6,466 nucleotides of DNA, taken from the NCBI GenBank assembly GCA_913009285.1, contig CAJVYE010000063.1, positions 1-6,466 on the forward strand. Reading direction: 5' to 3'. Shown piece by piece: positions 6,312-6,466 of the stretch. Below the pieces are notes generated by a model. It made no database searches and had not been told where the DNA came from. It worked only from the letters and a program-made list of their open reading frames with translations. The translations under genes and the position numbers were made by a program. Source of the stretch: an uncultured Nitrospirota bacterium. Its GTDB lineage: Bacteria > Nitrospinota > Nitrospinia > SZUA-224. Each line of letters starts with the position of its first letter. The stretch's first letter is position 1.

Positions 6312-6369
6312 AGATCGGAAGAGCGTCGTGTAGGGAAAGAGTGTAGATCTCGGTGGTCGCCGTATCATT
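6312..6369 (-). other. Illumina P5/TruSeq universal adapter, reverse complement
   Basis: The 58 bases begin AGATCGGAAGAGCGTCGTG and end GGTCGCCGTATCATT, an exact reverse complement of the TruSeq universal adapter through the P5 flow-cell end. The native insert ends at 6311. Together with the P7 adapter at 136-201 the window has the layout P7-insert-P5 of a finished library molecule. Confidence 0.98.
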
Positions 6370-6383
6370 AAAAAAAAAAAAAA
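6370..6383. other. A homopolymer after P5 (read-through artefact)
   Basis: Fourteen consecutive A directly follow the P5 end, where a read has passed the end of its template. This mirrors the T run at 126-135. Confidence 0.88.
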
Positions 6384-6466
6384 TACAAAAAATGAGAAAG
6401 GAAGGAAAAACTTTACAAGAGATAATCTACACACAACCCTCCCCCGTCACATCCACTCCCCTCTAC
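6384..6466. other. Sequencing noise beyond the right adapter (not biological)
   Basis: The stretch is A-rich at first and then C-rich, and contains no gene, repeat or RNA signal. It lies outside the P5 adapter and cannot derive from the library insert. It is best read as base calls from exhausted template. Confidence 0.87.

Overview
The window is a 6466-base assembled sequence whose two ends are not biological. Bases 136-201 are an Illumina P7/TruSeq index adapter, and bases 6312-6369 are the reverse complement of the P5/TruSeq universal adapter. Each is followed outward by a homopolymer run (T on the left, A on the right) and then by low-complexity base-calling noise. The native DNA is therefore only about 202-6311 (6.1 kb). 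Nothing outside that interval should be interpreted, and the positions where the native DNA stops are sequencing ends, not gene or replicon ends.

The native part is moderately AT-rich bacterial chromosome. It carries a type IV pilus gene (pilC), a PilS-type sensor kinase, a flavoprotein of the geranylgeranyl reductase family and trkA. Type IV pilus assembly genes with a PilS kinase suggest a Gram-negative-type bacterium. The use of ATA and AGG codons and the short palindromic and AT-rich intergenic repeats remind me of uncultivated metagenomic lineages (Nitrospirae-, Desulfobacterota- or Omnitrophica-like), but I cannot place it from four genes.

Layout: about 67 bp of leader, possibly with the last codons of an upstream gene; pilC (269-1471, +) and pilS (1473-3179, +), one base apart and surely one operon; then, convergent and 15 bp away, the flavoprotein gene (3195-4373, -). 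A 308-bp intergenic region (4374-4681) holds a good sigma-70-like promoter for the flavoprotein gene and a compact composite palindromic element. That element is two inverted REP-like units, each with a GTAG tetranucleotide next to a hairpin, enclosed by 22-bp inverted arms. Next comes trkA (4682-6040, -), preceded by a 271-bp AT-rich region containing an imperfect inverted and tandem repeat (about 6111-6238) and no convincing gene.

Functionally, pilC and pilS belong to type IV pilus assembly and its transcriptional control. TrkA is the cytoplasmic gating subunit of a K+ uptake system whose membrane subunit is not in the window. The flavoprotein probably reduces an isoprenoid or related lipid. 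I see no new multi-gene system. The most interesting native signal is the REP pair at 4535-4668, whose two hairpins differ by compensatory base changes.
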